A stretch of 64,000 nucleotides of DNA from Beta vulgaris subsp. vulgaris (Eukaryota > Streptophyta > Magnoliopsida > Caryophyllales > Amaranthaceae): NCBI RefSeq assembly GCF_026745355.1, contig NC_079204.1, positions 1,495,501 to 1,559,500 of the forward strand. Direction: 5' to 3'. Below, in pieces: positions 1 through 11,059 of the stretch. A program made the translations under genes and the position numbers. The first letter of the stretch is position 1. Every line of letters starts with the position of its first letter. Under the pieces are notes generated by a model. It worked only from the letters and a program-made list of their open reading frames with translations. It had not been told where the DNA came from and searched no databases.

Positions 1-996
1 GAGGGAGTACTTTGTTTGTCCCACATATATTGAACAATTTTGTATTTGACATGGTCTTACTATTATTATATTAGCTAATTTGTAAAACACTCCTTAGCTT
101 GCCCAGTGTAAAAATGTACATGATGGGTCTCCATATTTATCTCTTTTAAAAAAAAAATTGCAACTCTTATCACATCTATGTTTTTTTTATAAAAAAAACA
201 ATTAATAACTACAAAACAACTTATATACTTAAATTATGTGTTTAAACAAGTGTTCATATTATTTGGGATTGATGAAATATATAAAAATATAAAAAAATCA
301 AGTAATATATTAATGTTTTTTAAAAATTTCTCGATGTAAAATTTTAAAATATTAACATCATATGATTTTCACCAATAAAAATTAAATACATTAATGATCA
401 AATTGTGCATTAACTAATGTTTAAATCAAACCATTGCACTATTTAGAAAACGGAGAAAATAGAAGTCAATGTTGGATGATTTGACTAACGAGTTCTATAT
501 ACTACATGGATTATAATAGAGTAATCCTAAACTTTGAGAACTCTTATATGAGAAATAAAGATAAAGTATAATAAATGTGTTTGTTGTAGGGACATTTTCT
601 CACTCGCAAACATTTTCCTATCCGACATAAATCTTTTAAAGTAAGTGAAAATAAGGACAATTAAATTTCTTAATTACACTTAGGTCGAGTAAGGGAGCTA
701 GGCCATAATAAGTAACCCGTTCTAGATAATGTGGGATCCTTTGGCGGCTCAGCTTGTTGGGCATTCACTATGTACTATTATTATTGTATCATATGTTTGT
801 TTATATTCATAAAAAGTGGGACAGATTTCATCTAATAAAAAGTATTGCTTTTTTGGGTGTGTATCTATATAATTACAAAATGTATACTTAAAGTAGAATA
901 GTATCTTGTTCCCTCTGGACAAATGTTTAGAGGTGGTGAGTGTTACACCACAAATATAATGCATTCATCATCTTATAATAATATTAATAATAATAA
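1..996. other. Intergenic DNA, no gene seen
   Basis: AT-rich sequence with many short homopolymers and no supported coding region. The first eight bases (gagggagt, then a) look like the right terminus of a Stowaway MITE cut by the window edge. Confidence 0.5.
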
Positions 997-1140
997 CTAG
1001 TTATTAGGTCCGGGTTATGTCCCGGATAAGAAAAGTTTCATTTATTAATATAATACTTTATGATAATAACATTAAATACAACTTAGTATAGTGGTTAAAA
1101 CTTTAGTATATATACTTTAAGTATGTGTTCGTAGGTATCA
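997..1140 (-). mobile_element. Helitron 3' terminal fragment
   Basis: On the + strand a CTAG is preceded by A and followed by a short hairpin (ccggg, loop, cccgg), which is the reverse complement of a Helitron 3' end (hairpin then CTAG, next to T). The next ~140 bp resemble the copy at 58965-59195. No matching 5' end (AATATATTAAAAAG type) was found before 1554, so the copy is truncated. Confidence 0.55.
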
Positions 1141-1553
1141 TTCAACTATCACGCATCCTAGATCTAGGGTGTGCATGGTACTATTTCTATTGTTGCTCAT
1201 TAGAGTTTGAAACAAAGGCCTCAAAAAAAGTAGCTAGGTCTTAGTAATTCTTTTTTGAAAACTATAGTCTAATAAGTACAAGAAAGAGAGTATATAATAT
1301 AAATACTTTAACATGTGTGCATAAATCCTTTGTCAAAGAACTACTCATCTCCTACTCTAGTTACTTAATATTGACCGTCTTATGCAATTTAATTTCACAC
1401 ATGATAAAATATCATGATGTGTGTGAACTGTAATATTATTGCTATATTTATTTATTTGTGTAAAAAATAACCAATTTTTAGTTATTAGTACTAGCGAGTA
1501 CATTATTTTTTTAAATTTACCAGCGAGTACATCATTATATATATATATATTTA

Positions 1554-1993
1554 TCTATATAAATATATTAAGAGTAAAATTAGCTTGCAATAAGATTTGA
1601 ACTCGTGACCTGTTGCTATTATACATGACATAATTATTACTATCTCAACCAACTTTTAATCATGCTTTAATTAACTTTCCACATTATTATATTTGTAACT
1701 TTTAAATGTTGAGTTATCCTCAATATATTTGGGAATGGAAAAAAAAGGCATATTAAGTTACTAAGCAAGGAATTGTGCCATGTGGTCCCTTAGAGTGTTT
1801 ATTTATGAAAACACACATACAATTAAAAAAAAATAGAAAATGAATCTTATAAGATTTGATCCAATGACTTTAAGCTTATACACTAAAACCTTAACCACCA
1901 AACCAAGTTATGTTCGGTGTTATATTTATAAAGTAAAATGTTAACAAATAAATATTATAATTACCCGGGACATAGTCCGGGCCTAAAAACTAG
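1554..1993 (+). mobile_element. Non-autonomous Helitron, complete ends
   Basis: The element starts TCTATATAAATATATTAAG after an A. It ends with a hairpin (cccggg-acatagt-ccggg) followed 12 bases later by CTAG and then host T. This matches the Helitron rule: 5' TC, 3' hairpin plus CTRR, insertion between A and T, no target duplication. There is no coding capacity. It faces the truncated copy at 997 in the opposite orientation. Confidence 0.75.
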
Positions 1994-2390
1994 TTACTTA
2001 TCAAATTAAATTGTGTACAAATAGGTAGTTCTTATGAAATAGACTATATATAAGTATTGATACAAATTAATGTTTATAAATAACTACTAGTATTAGTATA
2101 ACAACTATAATAAAAATCATTATTATTATTGTTATTATTATTATTATGATAATGATGGTACATGACTATGATGCTGATGATGATATTATTTTGATGTCTT
2201 GATGACAACAATAACAACCACAGATGACAAAATTACGAACATGTCAAGTGTATTTGGTAAGACAAATCTAATCCACTAAAACAGAAAAAAAAAAAAACAA
2301 TTAACTAATTAATCCTCGCTTAACTATTTTTAAAGAGCCTACCATAATCCAATTGCTTGCATAAAAAAAATCTGATTTGTTTTTAACCAA

Positions 2391-2392
<2 letters not shown>

Positions 2393-2435
<43 letters not shown>
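2393..2435. repeat. (TA)n microsatellite
   Basis: Uninterrupted alternating TA run of about 43 bases. Confidence 0.95.
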
Positions 2436-2438
<3 letters not shown>

Positions 2439-2669
2439 CTAATTGATTATAAGATGCAAGATTTTTTAAAATTATTATCTATGATAATTTTAATATAAAT
2501 TATATTCGTGACTTAATTGGTAGTAACATTTTAATATTCTTAAGCAAACACATACCAAGATAGCTAGCATAGTAATAGAAAACTCTAGGATAGCATAAAA
2601 ATTAACCCTACTGTACTTTTAAATTTGACTAGATAATTCTAAATTTGATCAGATAACCCTATTGTATTA

Positions 2670-2915
2670 CTTCCTCCGTTCTGTTTTAAATGAAACGTTT
2701 GTTTTTCACGCAACTCAACGCGCTTCTTTAATCATTAATATCTTTAATTGTGTATACGTAAAAAAATATAAAACAATTATAATTTGATAGTATGCATCGA
2801 GACGAATCTAACGAGATTTCACTTGACTATATTTTTCTTTATATAATGGCGATAAATTAGAGTCAAAATTAGTCAATAAATAGTGGTATTTCATCTAAAA
2901 ACATAACTAAGGAAG
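2670..2915. mobile_element. Stowaway-type MITE
   Basis: TA-flanked element with inverted ends cttcctccgtt / ...aaggaag, 246 bp, no coding capacity. The interior resembles the copy at 38362-38604, including a 'gacgaatctaacgagat' segment shared by many Stowaway copies in this window. Confidence 0.75.
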
Positions 2916-2917
2916 TA

Positions 2918-3828
2918 TATTAATCCAGATCTAACTATACATTGAATTAAAGTTTTTCAGTTTAAGGAGAGGGACCATAAATTTTGTCATGGCATTGGCG
3001 CATTGGCTATTATGCATGGCAAAGGGGATTCATGTGAATGTTCAACAGTTCAAGTGGATGATTGAAAATGACCCTTTTCCATGTATTCCTTTATGGTGAA
3101 TGTGACGTTTTAAACCCTTAAATAATTTATCACTATGCCTACCATAGTGTTAAATTAATTTAATATTTTTTTTGTTTGTATAAAGACCATAGATAAATAA
3201 TGTAAACAAGTTATGATATCGGGTATTAAATATCAGTACTTTTCAATACTTTAACCGACTAAATTAGTTGACATTCACAATTATAATAACTTATTTATTT
3301 ATTTTATCTATTATTCATTTATAATTACAAGTCAAATAATTTGATTAAAATTAACTGATAATAAAAAGTGTACATCAAAAATGAGTGTTTTAATTTAAAT
3401 TATGTTTAATTCACCTGAAATATTTAGTAACTACATTCTTTAAAACGTGTAATCCCAAAATCACCTCTATATATTTTACCTTTTCTTTTGTTTGTAACCA
3501 AAACAACATTTTTATTCTTTTTCCAACATTATTTTCGTTATTAACGCAACATGATATTTCTACATGTGTTACCTTTCCGTTGGTTATCTATCAACAAAGC
3601 AATGATTTCTACCACAAGGCACAATCACATATGTCATTTCACAATGTAACATTCTACAAAAAGAAACGATTAAAGTAAAGGATAAAAAAAGAAATAATAG
3701 GAAAAATAAACTCTAATTTTAAAATCATCATGCTGCGCTATCTTTATCCGGTAAATAAGAATTGACTAGCAGCTTTTCCACGTACTGTCCCAATACAACC
3801 CCCCGAGTTTGTCTAGGCAGCAACCAAC
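2918..3828. other. Intergenic DNA, no gene seen
   Basis: AT-rich sequence without convincing coding frames, RNA gene or element ends. Confidence 0.5.
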
Positions 3829-4080
3829 CGTTTGAGTCTCTTAGGGGACTCAAACGGGGCAATTTGGTCATTTTAAGCCTTAAAATTTTCACGCGCGTGT
3901 TGTTTGATACCAATGCTATGTTAGATTGGTACCATTGTCCGCAAATTTTGATACCAAAGTAAGGTTGCTTGGTACCAATCCTGATAACAATTTGATACCA
4001 ATACCAGGTTATAATGGTACCATTGTGTAACTTTTTGAGTGTTTGAGTCTTTTTTGGACTCAAACAGTTGGTTACCAAGG
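3829..4080. mobile_element. Inverted-repeat element with GATACC/GGTACC array
   Basis: Both ends carry a local hairpin of gtttgag / ctcaaac sequence next to aaccaac (left) and gttggtt (right), so the ends are inverted relative to each other. The middle alternates 'tttgatacca' and 'ttggtaccat' blocks. It looks like a MITE or fold-back element. No certain target duplication was found. A 120-codon frame on the minus strand over it is a chance consequence of the repeats. Confidence 0.45.
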
Positions 4081-4207
4081 CTTTCTCCAACCCCCCTCAT
4101 GAGTTTTGCTTCTCTAAACTCTATAGCTATAGCCTACATGTCTATAACATAATCCACACTGAAGAACATTTTATTTTAAAGTAATGTAAATTCGCCACAC
4201 TCTATCT

Positions 4208-4325
4208 TTTTTTATTCATATGAGCCACAAAAGCAGTACAAAGAAGCATAGAGGAGACTCAAACATGCGACCTATAGTTCACAGCACCTTAATCGAACCA
4301 CTGGGCCAAGATATCTTTGGTAGTT
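4208..4325 (-). mobile_element. tRNA-derived SINE (copy A)
   Basis: Read on the minus strand, an A-box-like tggcccagtgg is followed at tRNA-like spacing by a B-box-like tgtttgagtct. The sequence downstream (tcctc...cttctttgtactgc) is shared with the copy at 7040-7176. The borders are approximate. Confidence 0.55.
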
Positions 4326-4948
4326 CACTTCACTATATTACTGTAAAAGAGTTTTTGAGTTATTTTTAGATAAATGAATACCTCTTACTCTAAAAGAGAT
4401 GTTTTTACAATAAGTACTAGTACAATAGTAGTATAGTACTACCTTAACTTCTTAAGTACTTTTGTATTACCATAAATTATGATAAGACGGTCATATATAA
4501 GACTTTACAATCGAGAGAACAGTCTCTTCAATCTTTACATGGAAGTAGAAAACTAAGTAGTAAGGAGAATTTTTTTGTAACACCAGGCAAAAATAATCCA
4601 AGTTTAATTACAAATTGGGATTAACACTTGCTACTTTGGATTTAATTTGAGAAGATAAGTTGATGTTTTTTTTTTCTTTTCAATTGGCCCATAGTCCGTA
4701 GACTTTTTTCTTGTAAAGTTAGAGTGGTACTCCTATTGTTTTCTTCTTCTTTCTTTATGAGAGGTACTGTTTTTATAAAGCGTGGATACATGAATGATGA
4801 TTGATGAATCTCATAGCATTTTCATCACATGTCGTCGAGCACCAACCCACGTACAAGAGGGTAGAATTTCTTTAACGTTGTGGTGGCACTGTGGCAGTAT
4901 CTCTTTTGAGACTATTGCAGGTTTTCTAGATTGTAAAACTTTTTCGTC

Positions 4949-5203
4949 GAGCAACGTTTCAATTTAGTTGCTACATTTTGACCGTAGGCATTATTCATGT
5001 TATAATTTTGACTATCTTTTACTCCATATACATAAGAAAAAAACATAATCATGTTGGATCTTGTTTGATTCGTCCCAATTTGTATTTTTCAAATATATAA
5101 TTTTTATAATTTTTTCATATATCTAACTCAAAATATTGATATTTGAAGTTACATCTCGTAAACTGTGATAAAACAAATGTAGCAACTAAATTGGGACAGG
5201 GAG
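4949..5203. mobile_element. Stowaway-type MITE, decayed left end
   Basis: The right end reads ...ttgggacagggag followed by TA. The left end (cgtttcaatttagttgctac) is its inverted partner, with the outermost bases mutated. The interior resembles the MITE at 19784-20040. Confidence 0.6.
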
Positions 5204-5565
5204 TAATCTAGTAACGTTCGATCTTGTACCAATTATTTTACTTAAGCTCAAAAAATATAAAATGTAGGGAGTACTGGCTAAACTGACATTTGGCAGGTAT
5301 GAAGAACAAGTGTAAATAAGTTATATTATCTTTGCTTAGATATATGAAGTATTATATTGGTTAATTTCTGATTTGAGCTTTGCATTAACATAGTTCAACT
5401 AATTCGTTGTTTGTTTTGTTCAAACATCCAACTGACATTACTATCTTTTAGACGCTAATTAGAAGAGCTATATAACTACATAAGTCAATCTTTGAGACAT
5501 TTGAGCTGTACGGACATGGCATATATTACAACTTTCAGTTCGATCAGCGTGTTTTGGATATAACA

Positions 5566-6216
5566 CTAGTTTTTAAGTACGGACTATGTGTCGGGTACTT
5601 ATATTTTTCATCTATTAATAATTTCATTATAAGATTACACTATATATCACTTTTTTTTTTTAAAGGCACCATATATCACTTAGTGTACTGGTAAATGTAT
5701 CTTAATTCTTATTAATAGGTTATTTTGTCCTTTGAACTTTATATCCTTATTCGTATTCTCGAACAACAACAATAAAATTTGATTAGCATCAAGAATAATT
5801 TGTAACACTACTCCATTAATTACGAAGTAGAGGACTCTAACGATCATGGTGAATTTCGAAATGGGAGATGGAGCAAGTGGATGAATGCAGAAAAGAAATC
5901 AAATAAGAAAAAACAAACTTTATGGCTAGAAGTAGGCATTAACTGTCCATTACTAATTACAACATATATCTATAATTTTGTGAAAACATGAATCACTAAA
6001 AGATGTTAGATTAGATGGTAAATCTTTAAAAATTCTTACTTGAGGTCAGGGGTTTGAGCCTAGGCTTCAACATTTATATTTTTTTTCAAATAATGATAAC
6101 CTGACTTATTGTTGTTAAGACACGTGGCAAAATTATTGCACGGCAAAATTATTGTAGCAGATTGAGGGTGCCACGTGGCGCATAGGCGTTGTCAAGCACG
6201 CCTTTTAATATATTTA
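5566..6216 (-). mobile_element. Helitron with 5' end abutting a second Helitron
   Basis: On the + strand CTAG (after A) and a degenerate hairpin open the element, and ...gccttttaatatattta closes it. The closing sequence is the reverse complement of the shared Helitron 5' end. The last ~6 bases of the 5' terminus are missing because the next Helitron begins there. A CACGTG lies at 6172-6177 and another at 6121-6126. Confidence 0.6.
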
Positions 6217-6401
6217 CTAGTACTTGGGTCCGGGCGTTTTCCGGGGTTGATATTGTTTTCCAAATTTGATATGCATTTTTTTCCACATTTTCATAAAATA
6301 TATTGAGGAAAAAACTCAACATTTAAAAGGTACAAATATAATAACATGAACACGTAAAGCATATACATTGTCATGCACACTTTTTAATATATTTATATAG
6401 A
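6217..6401 (-). mobile_element. Short Helitron directly behind another
   Basis: It starts with CTAG after A, then the hairpin ccggg-cgtttt-ccggg, and ends ...ctttttaatatatttatataga followed by T. At about 185 bp it is the shortest complete copy here. Its interior matches the truncated copy at 10797. Confidence 0.75.
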
Positions 6402-6591
6402 TATTACATAACTTATTTTGTAACTCTCACATGTCATTTTGTCATTTATTTGTTGTCATTTGAGTTTTTTTTTTTTATATAAAAAAACTTGATTTTGAGT
6501 TATTATATCATAAATTACGATGTACAGTTACATTCAAGAATTCATAATAAAGTTTAGGTTATTGAAGCAAATTTTCCCATATTAATAACTA

Positions 6592-6905
6592 CTTTTCCAT
6601 CTCAAAATAGTCTACGTACATATTTATCTTTTTTGTCCGTCTCAAATTAATTTTTAACAATTTCATGTTTCACATTACCGCTATTATTATATTAGTTTTC
6701 TTATACCCCTTTGACCCACACTCTATATCTATGAATAAAAATATTATACAACTTTCTCTCTTCTTCAATAAAAAAGATAATCCAAAAATTCCTATCACAT
6801 CTTTTTTTTTAATAAAATAACATTTGATAATCATAATATTACTTAATTATCACCTTAAACTATGTATTTAAACAAATTTTCAATGTTTTTCTAAGATGGA
6901 GGAAG
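6592..6905. mobile_element. Stowaway-type MITE
   Basis: TA-flanked. The right end atggaggaag and the left end cttttccat are inverted partners. About 314 bp, no coding capacity. Confidence 0.6.
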
Positions 6906-6934
6906 TACTTATTAAACCTCATACTATTGGCACG

Positions 6935-6937
<3 letters not shown>

Positions 6938-6970
<33 letters not shown>
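6938..6970. repeat. (AAT)n microsatellite
   Basis: About eleven tandem AAT units, directly downstream of the Stowaway element. Confidence 0.95.
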
Positions 6971-7039
6971 TAAAATAAACAAAAAAAATTAATAAAATAA
7001 ATAGATAGATAAATAAATAAAGATATGTTATTCAGTTAT

Positions 7040-7176
7040 TGTTATCGAGGTATACATGTATATTCCTATCCTGCTATATTGCAAAGTATAAAGAAGAGGA
7101 CGGGGGGATTCGAACCTGTGATCTATCGTTCACAACACTTCAATCTTTACTGCTAGGTCAAGACAACCTTGATATT
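7040..7176 (-). mobile_element. tRNA-derived SINE (copy B)
   Basis: The minus strand shows an A-box-like gacctagcagt and a perfect B-box aggttcgaatcc. The sequence around and after the B-box (gtgaac.ataggtc/gatc, tcctcttcttt) matches the copy at 4208-4325. A full tRNA cloverleaf is not present, so it is not annotated as a tRNA gene. Confidence 0.6.
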
Positions 7177-7773
7177 TCGTAATCTTTATAATAGTAATCT
7201 ATGTAGTCTTACTCTTACTTTACTATAATTTTGTTATAATGGTTACATGAAGAATACTTCAACGAGTTAGGGGTTTAGAATAAAAATGCTCCCACCAGCT
7301 GCATTATCATGAGCACTTTAGTTAGATTTTCTTGTTAACTCTATTTATTTCCGCATGAAAAATAGAATTATTTTGTTGAACTTATATGAGTTTAGATTAA
7401 TTGGCTCATGTGAGTTTTAATAAAAATATTGAAGTATAATTGAAATTGAGAAGAACCCACCATTATTAATTTATGTAAACAACGGTCCAAGTTGATCCAT
7501 ACTAAATCGTTCTCGATGCAGAGGACCACTTCACAGCAGTCTCTAGATTATAATTTTGACAAAGTTGCTGTTGTTACTTGTTACTTGTTAGGCGAGGTTG
7601 ATGCCTAAGTATTCAATGTACATGGCCTTAAACTGCAAAATTTCGTACACAAAAACAATACTTTAGTTATAATCTCTGTGTAGTGTCTAGTAGTGTGTAA
7701 TCATCATCATCATCCAACTAGCTAGTCCAAGCCACGATGTAGCTATCTTAATTCATATGCATATAGTAATTCA

Positions 7774-7995
7774 TGAGAAAGTATTGGCGTCTCATAGTCA
7801 GATGTTAAAATGGCATGTCACACAAAAAGATAAATTCTTTTTGATATCAAAGCTAAGTCAAAGTGGTACTCATTCTATTTTGGTACCGGTAACTTTATTT
7901 TTGTACTACTTTGACTTAGCTTTGATACTAAAACTTTTTGTCTTTTGTGTGAGATGTCATTTTGACATCTCACTATGAGAAGCCTATAACATCTC
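7774..7995. mobile_element. Fold-back MITE, family 1 copy 1
   Basis: Two long inverted arms of about 90 bp each contain gcgtctcata, tcacacaaaaaga and caaagctaagtcaaag, around a short centre containing ggtacc. A second copy is at 43053-43229 with the same arms. A 73-codon frame inside is not a gene. Confidence 0.75.
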
Positions 7996-8426
7996 GTAAT
8001 TTCTAGAGTTTTGACGTTCAAAGATCTAATCATTCGTACACTTATTTCGTATGGAGTGTAATTCAGTTGTAGCTCATTATTTGAGGTCGTCGTGGTCCTC
8101 CTGTGAATTTCATATTTTTGAGCTTATATTATACGTGAGCAAAATTATCTACATGTGCTTTTTAATTTAAGCCGACTATATTTCAAAGTGACATACTAAA
8201 GTTTATAAAATAATATTATATGGTGCACCGTGCATTTTAAAAATAGTCCATCATTGTATTTGTCTCGTTGTCTTAAAATCTTATGTACATTGGATGTATG
8301 ATTGAGGCATTGAGCAAATAGCTAGATTTCTTTTAGTAGTAATGATTTAAAATGGATTTGAATCCTTCATAAATATTTGAAGAATGCGTCTTGGACCCAA
8401 CGCGTATAATGACATATACTTCATCC

Positions 8427-9700
8427 ATCTCAATTTATTTGCTATATTTACTTTTTTCACACAGACCAAGAAAACATGTGGGGCCTACTATGCAGAGGGT
8501 ATTTAATTAAAATGTTAGCTGATTAAATAGATGGCGAGAGCCGAGAAGGGTGATTAAAAGGCAAAAAAAAGGTGACTTGGCCCACTTGTAACAAAGTAGG
8601 CGTCACTTTTTATTGAAAGTAGGAATTCATTTCCCTCCAAAATTTCACAACATATATTGAAAGTGAATTTCAATTACAAATATACAATCAAAGGGAAATT
8701 TAATTTTCCCTCAAAAATTTAACATAACACTATACAGAAGAGGGGGTTGAAATTTCCCCCCAAAACTTGAAAAAAAATTTCTAAATTTTCAATTGACTAT
8801 ATATACGGAACCATTTTGCACTTGCAAAAAATTTCACCACCACAATATCATCTTCAGCAATTCACCACCAACACCATCAAAGACACCAACCAGCAGCCAA
8901 TTCCTTTGGGGGGGGTTGGGGTAGATTAACTCTCAGAAAATTCATCATTGAGTTTTTTAGAAGCCATTTCTGATTTTAAAGTTTCACTTGAGGAAAGTGT
9001 TGAAGCATTCTCAGCTTGAACATGTCTGGCATCCATAGCTTAGCTATGCCCCTCCCCCCCTAGACAGTTCTACTGATAACATCTCAACACCATCCCCATC
9101 AGCTCAACCCACACCACAAATTCATCCACCTTTTGATCTCAATCATCCACTGCCAGAACCAAAACCACCAACCACAACCAGAGGCCTTTGATCTTAATAG
9201 ACCACCAGTAGCTTCAACTCCAGAAAGATCAAAAATAGAATAACAAGGAAATGGTGATGAGGAGTTTGTTGCTGATCAGTGGTTAGATGATGACTCAGAT
9301 GTCCAAGTCAGATGATGAGCATGAAGAACAGCAACAGCCAGAACAAGTGGTCAATAGGATCAAGATATTGGACAATCATGCGAGAGGTCATGTTGCAAAC
9401 ATGCTACAACAAGTAGCACAAAGAAATAATTATGGGCAGTTCACTTTACCTCATGGAGCTATATTAAGAATTGCAATTGAGTTGAAGACTTCAAGGTGGA
9501 CAGTTGGTAGAACATGGAAGAATATATCACAACAACTCCAACAAAATGCATCAATAGAGGTCAATCACAAAAAATAACAGGGAGGGTAGGCAGAAAAAGA
9601 ATTCAGTTGGATCTTCAACAACTAACTTCAATTCCACTAAGGAAGAGGACAAGTATAAGATCAACAACAACAACATTTATTTTTGAAGGCTAATGGTTTT
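8427..9700 (+). mobile_element. Truncated mariner-like element
   Basis: The left end (TA then cttcatccatctcaattta) is of the Stowaway/mariner terminus type. It is followed by ~590 bp of non-coding leader and then a decayed transposase reading frame that stops after the N-terminal DNA-binding part. No right terminus or catalytic domain is seen, so the 3' half has been lost. Confidence 0.6.
9022..9667 (+). pseudogene. Mariner-like transposase N-terminal relic
   Basis: A readable frame at 9287-9577 contains a helix-turn-helix-like segment (hGAILRIAIELKTSRWTVGRTWK) of the kind that precedes the catalytic domain in plant mariner-like transposases. After a stop, another frame continues with GRKRIQLDLQQLTSIPLRKR, which resembles the conserved GRKR...D...IPL.KRTT.RS region of that family. 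The upstream part from 9022 is broken by a stop and frame changes and is rich in Pro, Asn and Thr. The DDD catalytic domain is absent, so this copy cannot transpose by itself. The family assignment is from remembered motif style and was not searched. Confidence 0.6.
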
Positions 9701-10796
9701 CAGTAAAGCGTGAGTTTTAAAACGGATCAAATGTTTAAACCCCATCACTACCAAGTTAATTTATTTTTTTAAAAAAAAGGATCTACGAATCCGAATATGG
9801 GTCTTGGGATCAGACTTGGATTCGGGTTCGCATTCCAATGACATGACCTGAAACCGATCATGATCCAACTAGCCTGAATTTTTGGGATCTATATCCTGAA
9901 AACTTATCCAGCTCGATTCGTACCAAATCCAGTATCGGTTGTCATCTTTACATATATTGCAAAAAGAATAACATGTAATATACAAATAATGACATTAATC
10001 TTATGTCATTTGAATTTTTCTTTACAGGATAATCGATAGGTTGTAGATTGTTACACTATATAAAAATTATAGTACTATAGTTATACCTAATAATATGTGA
10101 TTTTGAAAGTCTAACATGCTAGTTTTTTTGGTGTATGTTAATTAGGAAATGATGACTTGGATTTTTTTAATGGCCAAGTGAAGGCGTCCTTTCAAACTCT
10201 TAACTTTTATAGTTTTTTGGATTGACGTTTGCGGGTTATGTACTTCAGAGTAGGGGAAAAATAATTAGGAGACGTAACCCCAAATACCATGTCTAATAAA
10301 ATTCACAAAAAATCTTTAGAATTTAATGTAAGAGACGAAGACTCGAACACGATAGTAAGTATTCTACCAAAATAGAAGATAATACATTAAAAAAAGCATG
10401 GAAATTATATTACTGTCCTTAATGTACATGAATACAAAGTTTACATGCAACCAAAATAGGAGATGATATGTGGTGATAAAAGTATGAGCTAAATTTATTA
10501 AAATTATGTTTAGCATCATATTTAATTTGTGTAGTGTGAGATTTTACTTAAATGAACCATATATGGGATACTGATTTTTAGTTTATGTGACTTGTGAGTA
10601 GTATGCACGGGTTCACAATCGGGCCGAATCGGTTGGGTCGGTGGACCGAAAATTTGAATTCTTCTTGTCCGATTTTCGACTGGTTGGATCGAAATTTGTA
10701 TTTTTTATTCAATTTTTTTTGCTTAGGTTTAAATATATTTAAAGTCGATTCGGTTTGGAAATTCGAAATTCCAAATCTTTGTTTTGAGTTAAATAA
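9701..10796. other. Intergenic DNA, no gene seen
   Basis: Mixed AT-rich sequence. Around 9780-9945 and 10600-10790 it is richer in 'gatcc', 'tcgg' and 'gaattc' style repeats that look like decayed transposon sequence. A 68-codon frame at 10594-10800 falls in this repeat and is not supported as a gene. Confidence 0.4.
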
Positions 10797-11002
10797 TTAG
10801 TATTTGGATCCGGACGTTATCCCGGGTTGGTATTGTTTTCCATAATTGATATGCATTTTTTCTATTCCCATTAAAATTTTATTAAGGAAATTCCACCTTT
10901 AAGATGTACAAATATAATAATATGGACATTAAAACATGATTAAAAGTTCGGATCCTAGCATGAATAGCATTTACGAGATGCATCGCGTGCGTAAATTGCT
11001 AG
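10797..11002. mobile_element. Two Helitron terminal fragments, tail to tail
   Basis: 10797-10942 resembles the left (3') part of the Helitron at 6217-6401 (tatttggatccgg, then ggtattgttttcc...gatatgcatttttt), with ATTAG in place of CTAG. From about 10943 a different fragment in + orientation ends with a cgcgtgc-type hairpin and CTAG at 10999-11002, like the reverse complement of the Helitron at 43713. No 5' end is visible for either. Confidence 0.45.
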
Positions 11003-11059
11003 TCTTCAATGCTTTATTGGTTGAGATGGTAATTGCGTTTCTATCAATGGAGCAAACAA

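Noticed and set aside
3728..4090. 120-codon minus-strand frame
   Set aside because: It lies entirely over the GATACC/GGTACC repeat element, has no recognisable motif, and arises from the repeat.
7040..7176. tRNA gene
   Set aside because: A and B boxes are present but no complete acceptor stem or cloverleaf. The shared tail with the copy at 4.2 kb indicates a SINE.
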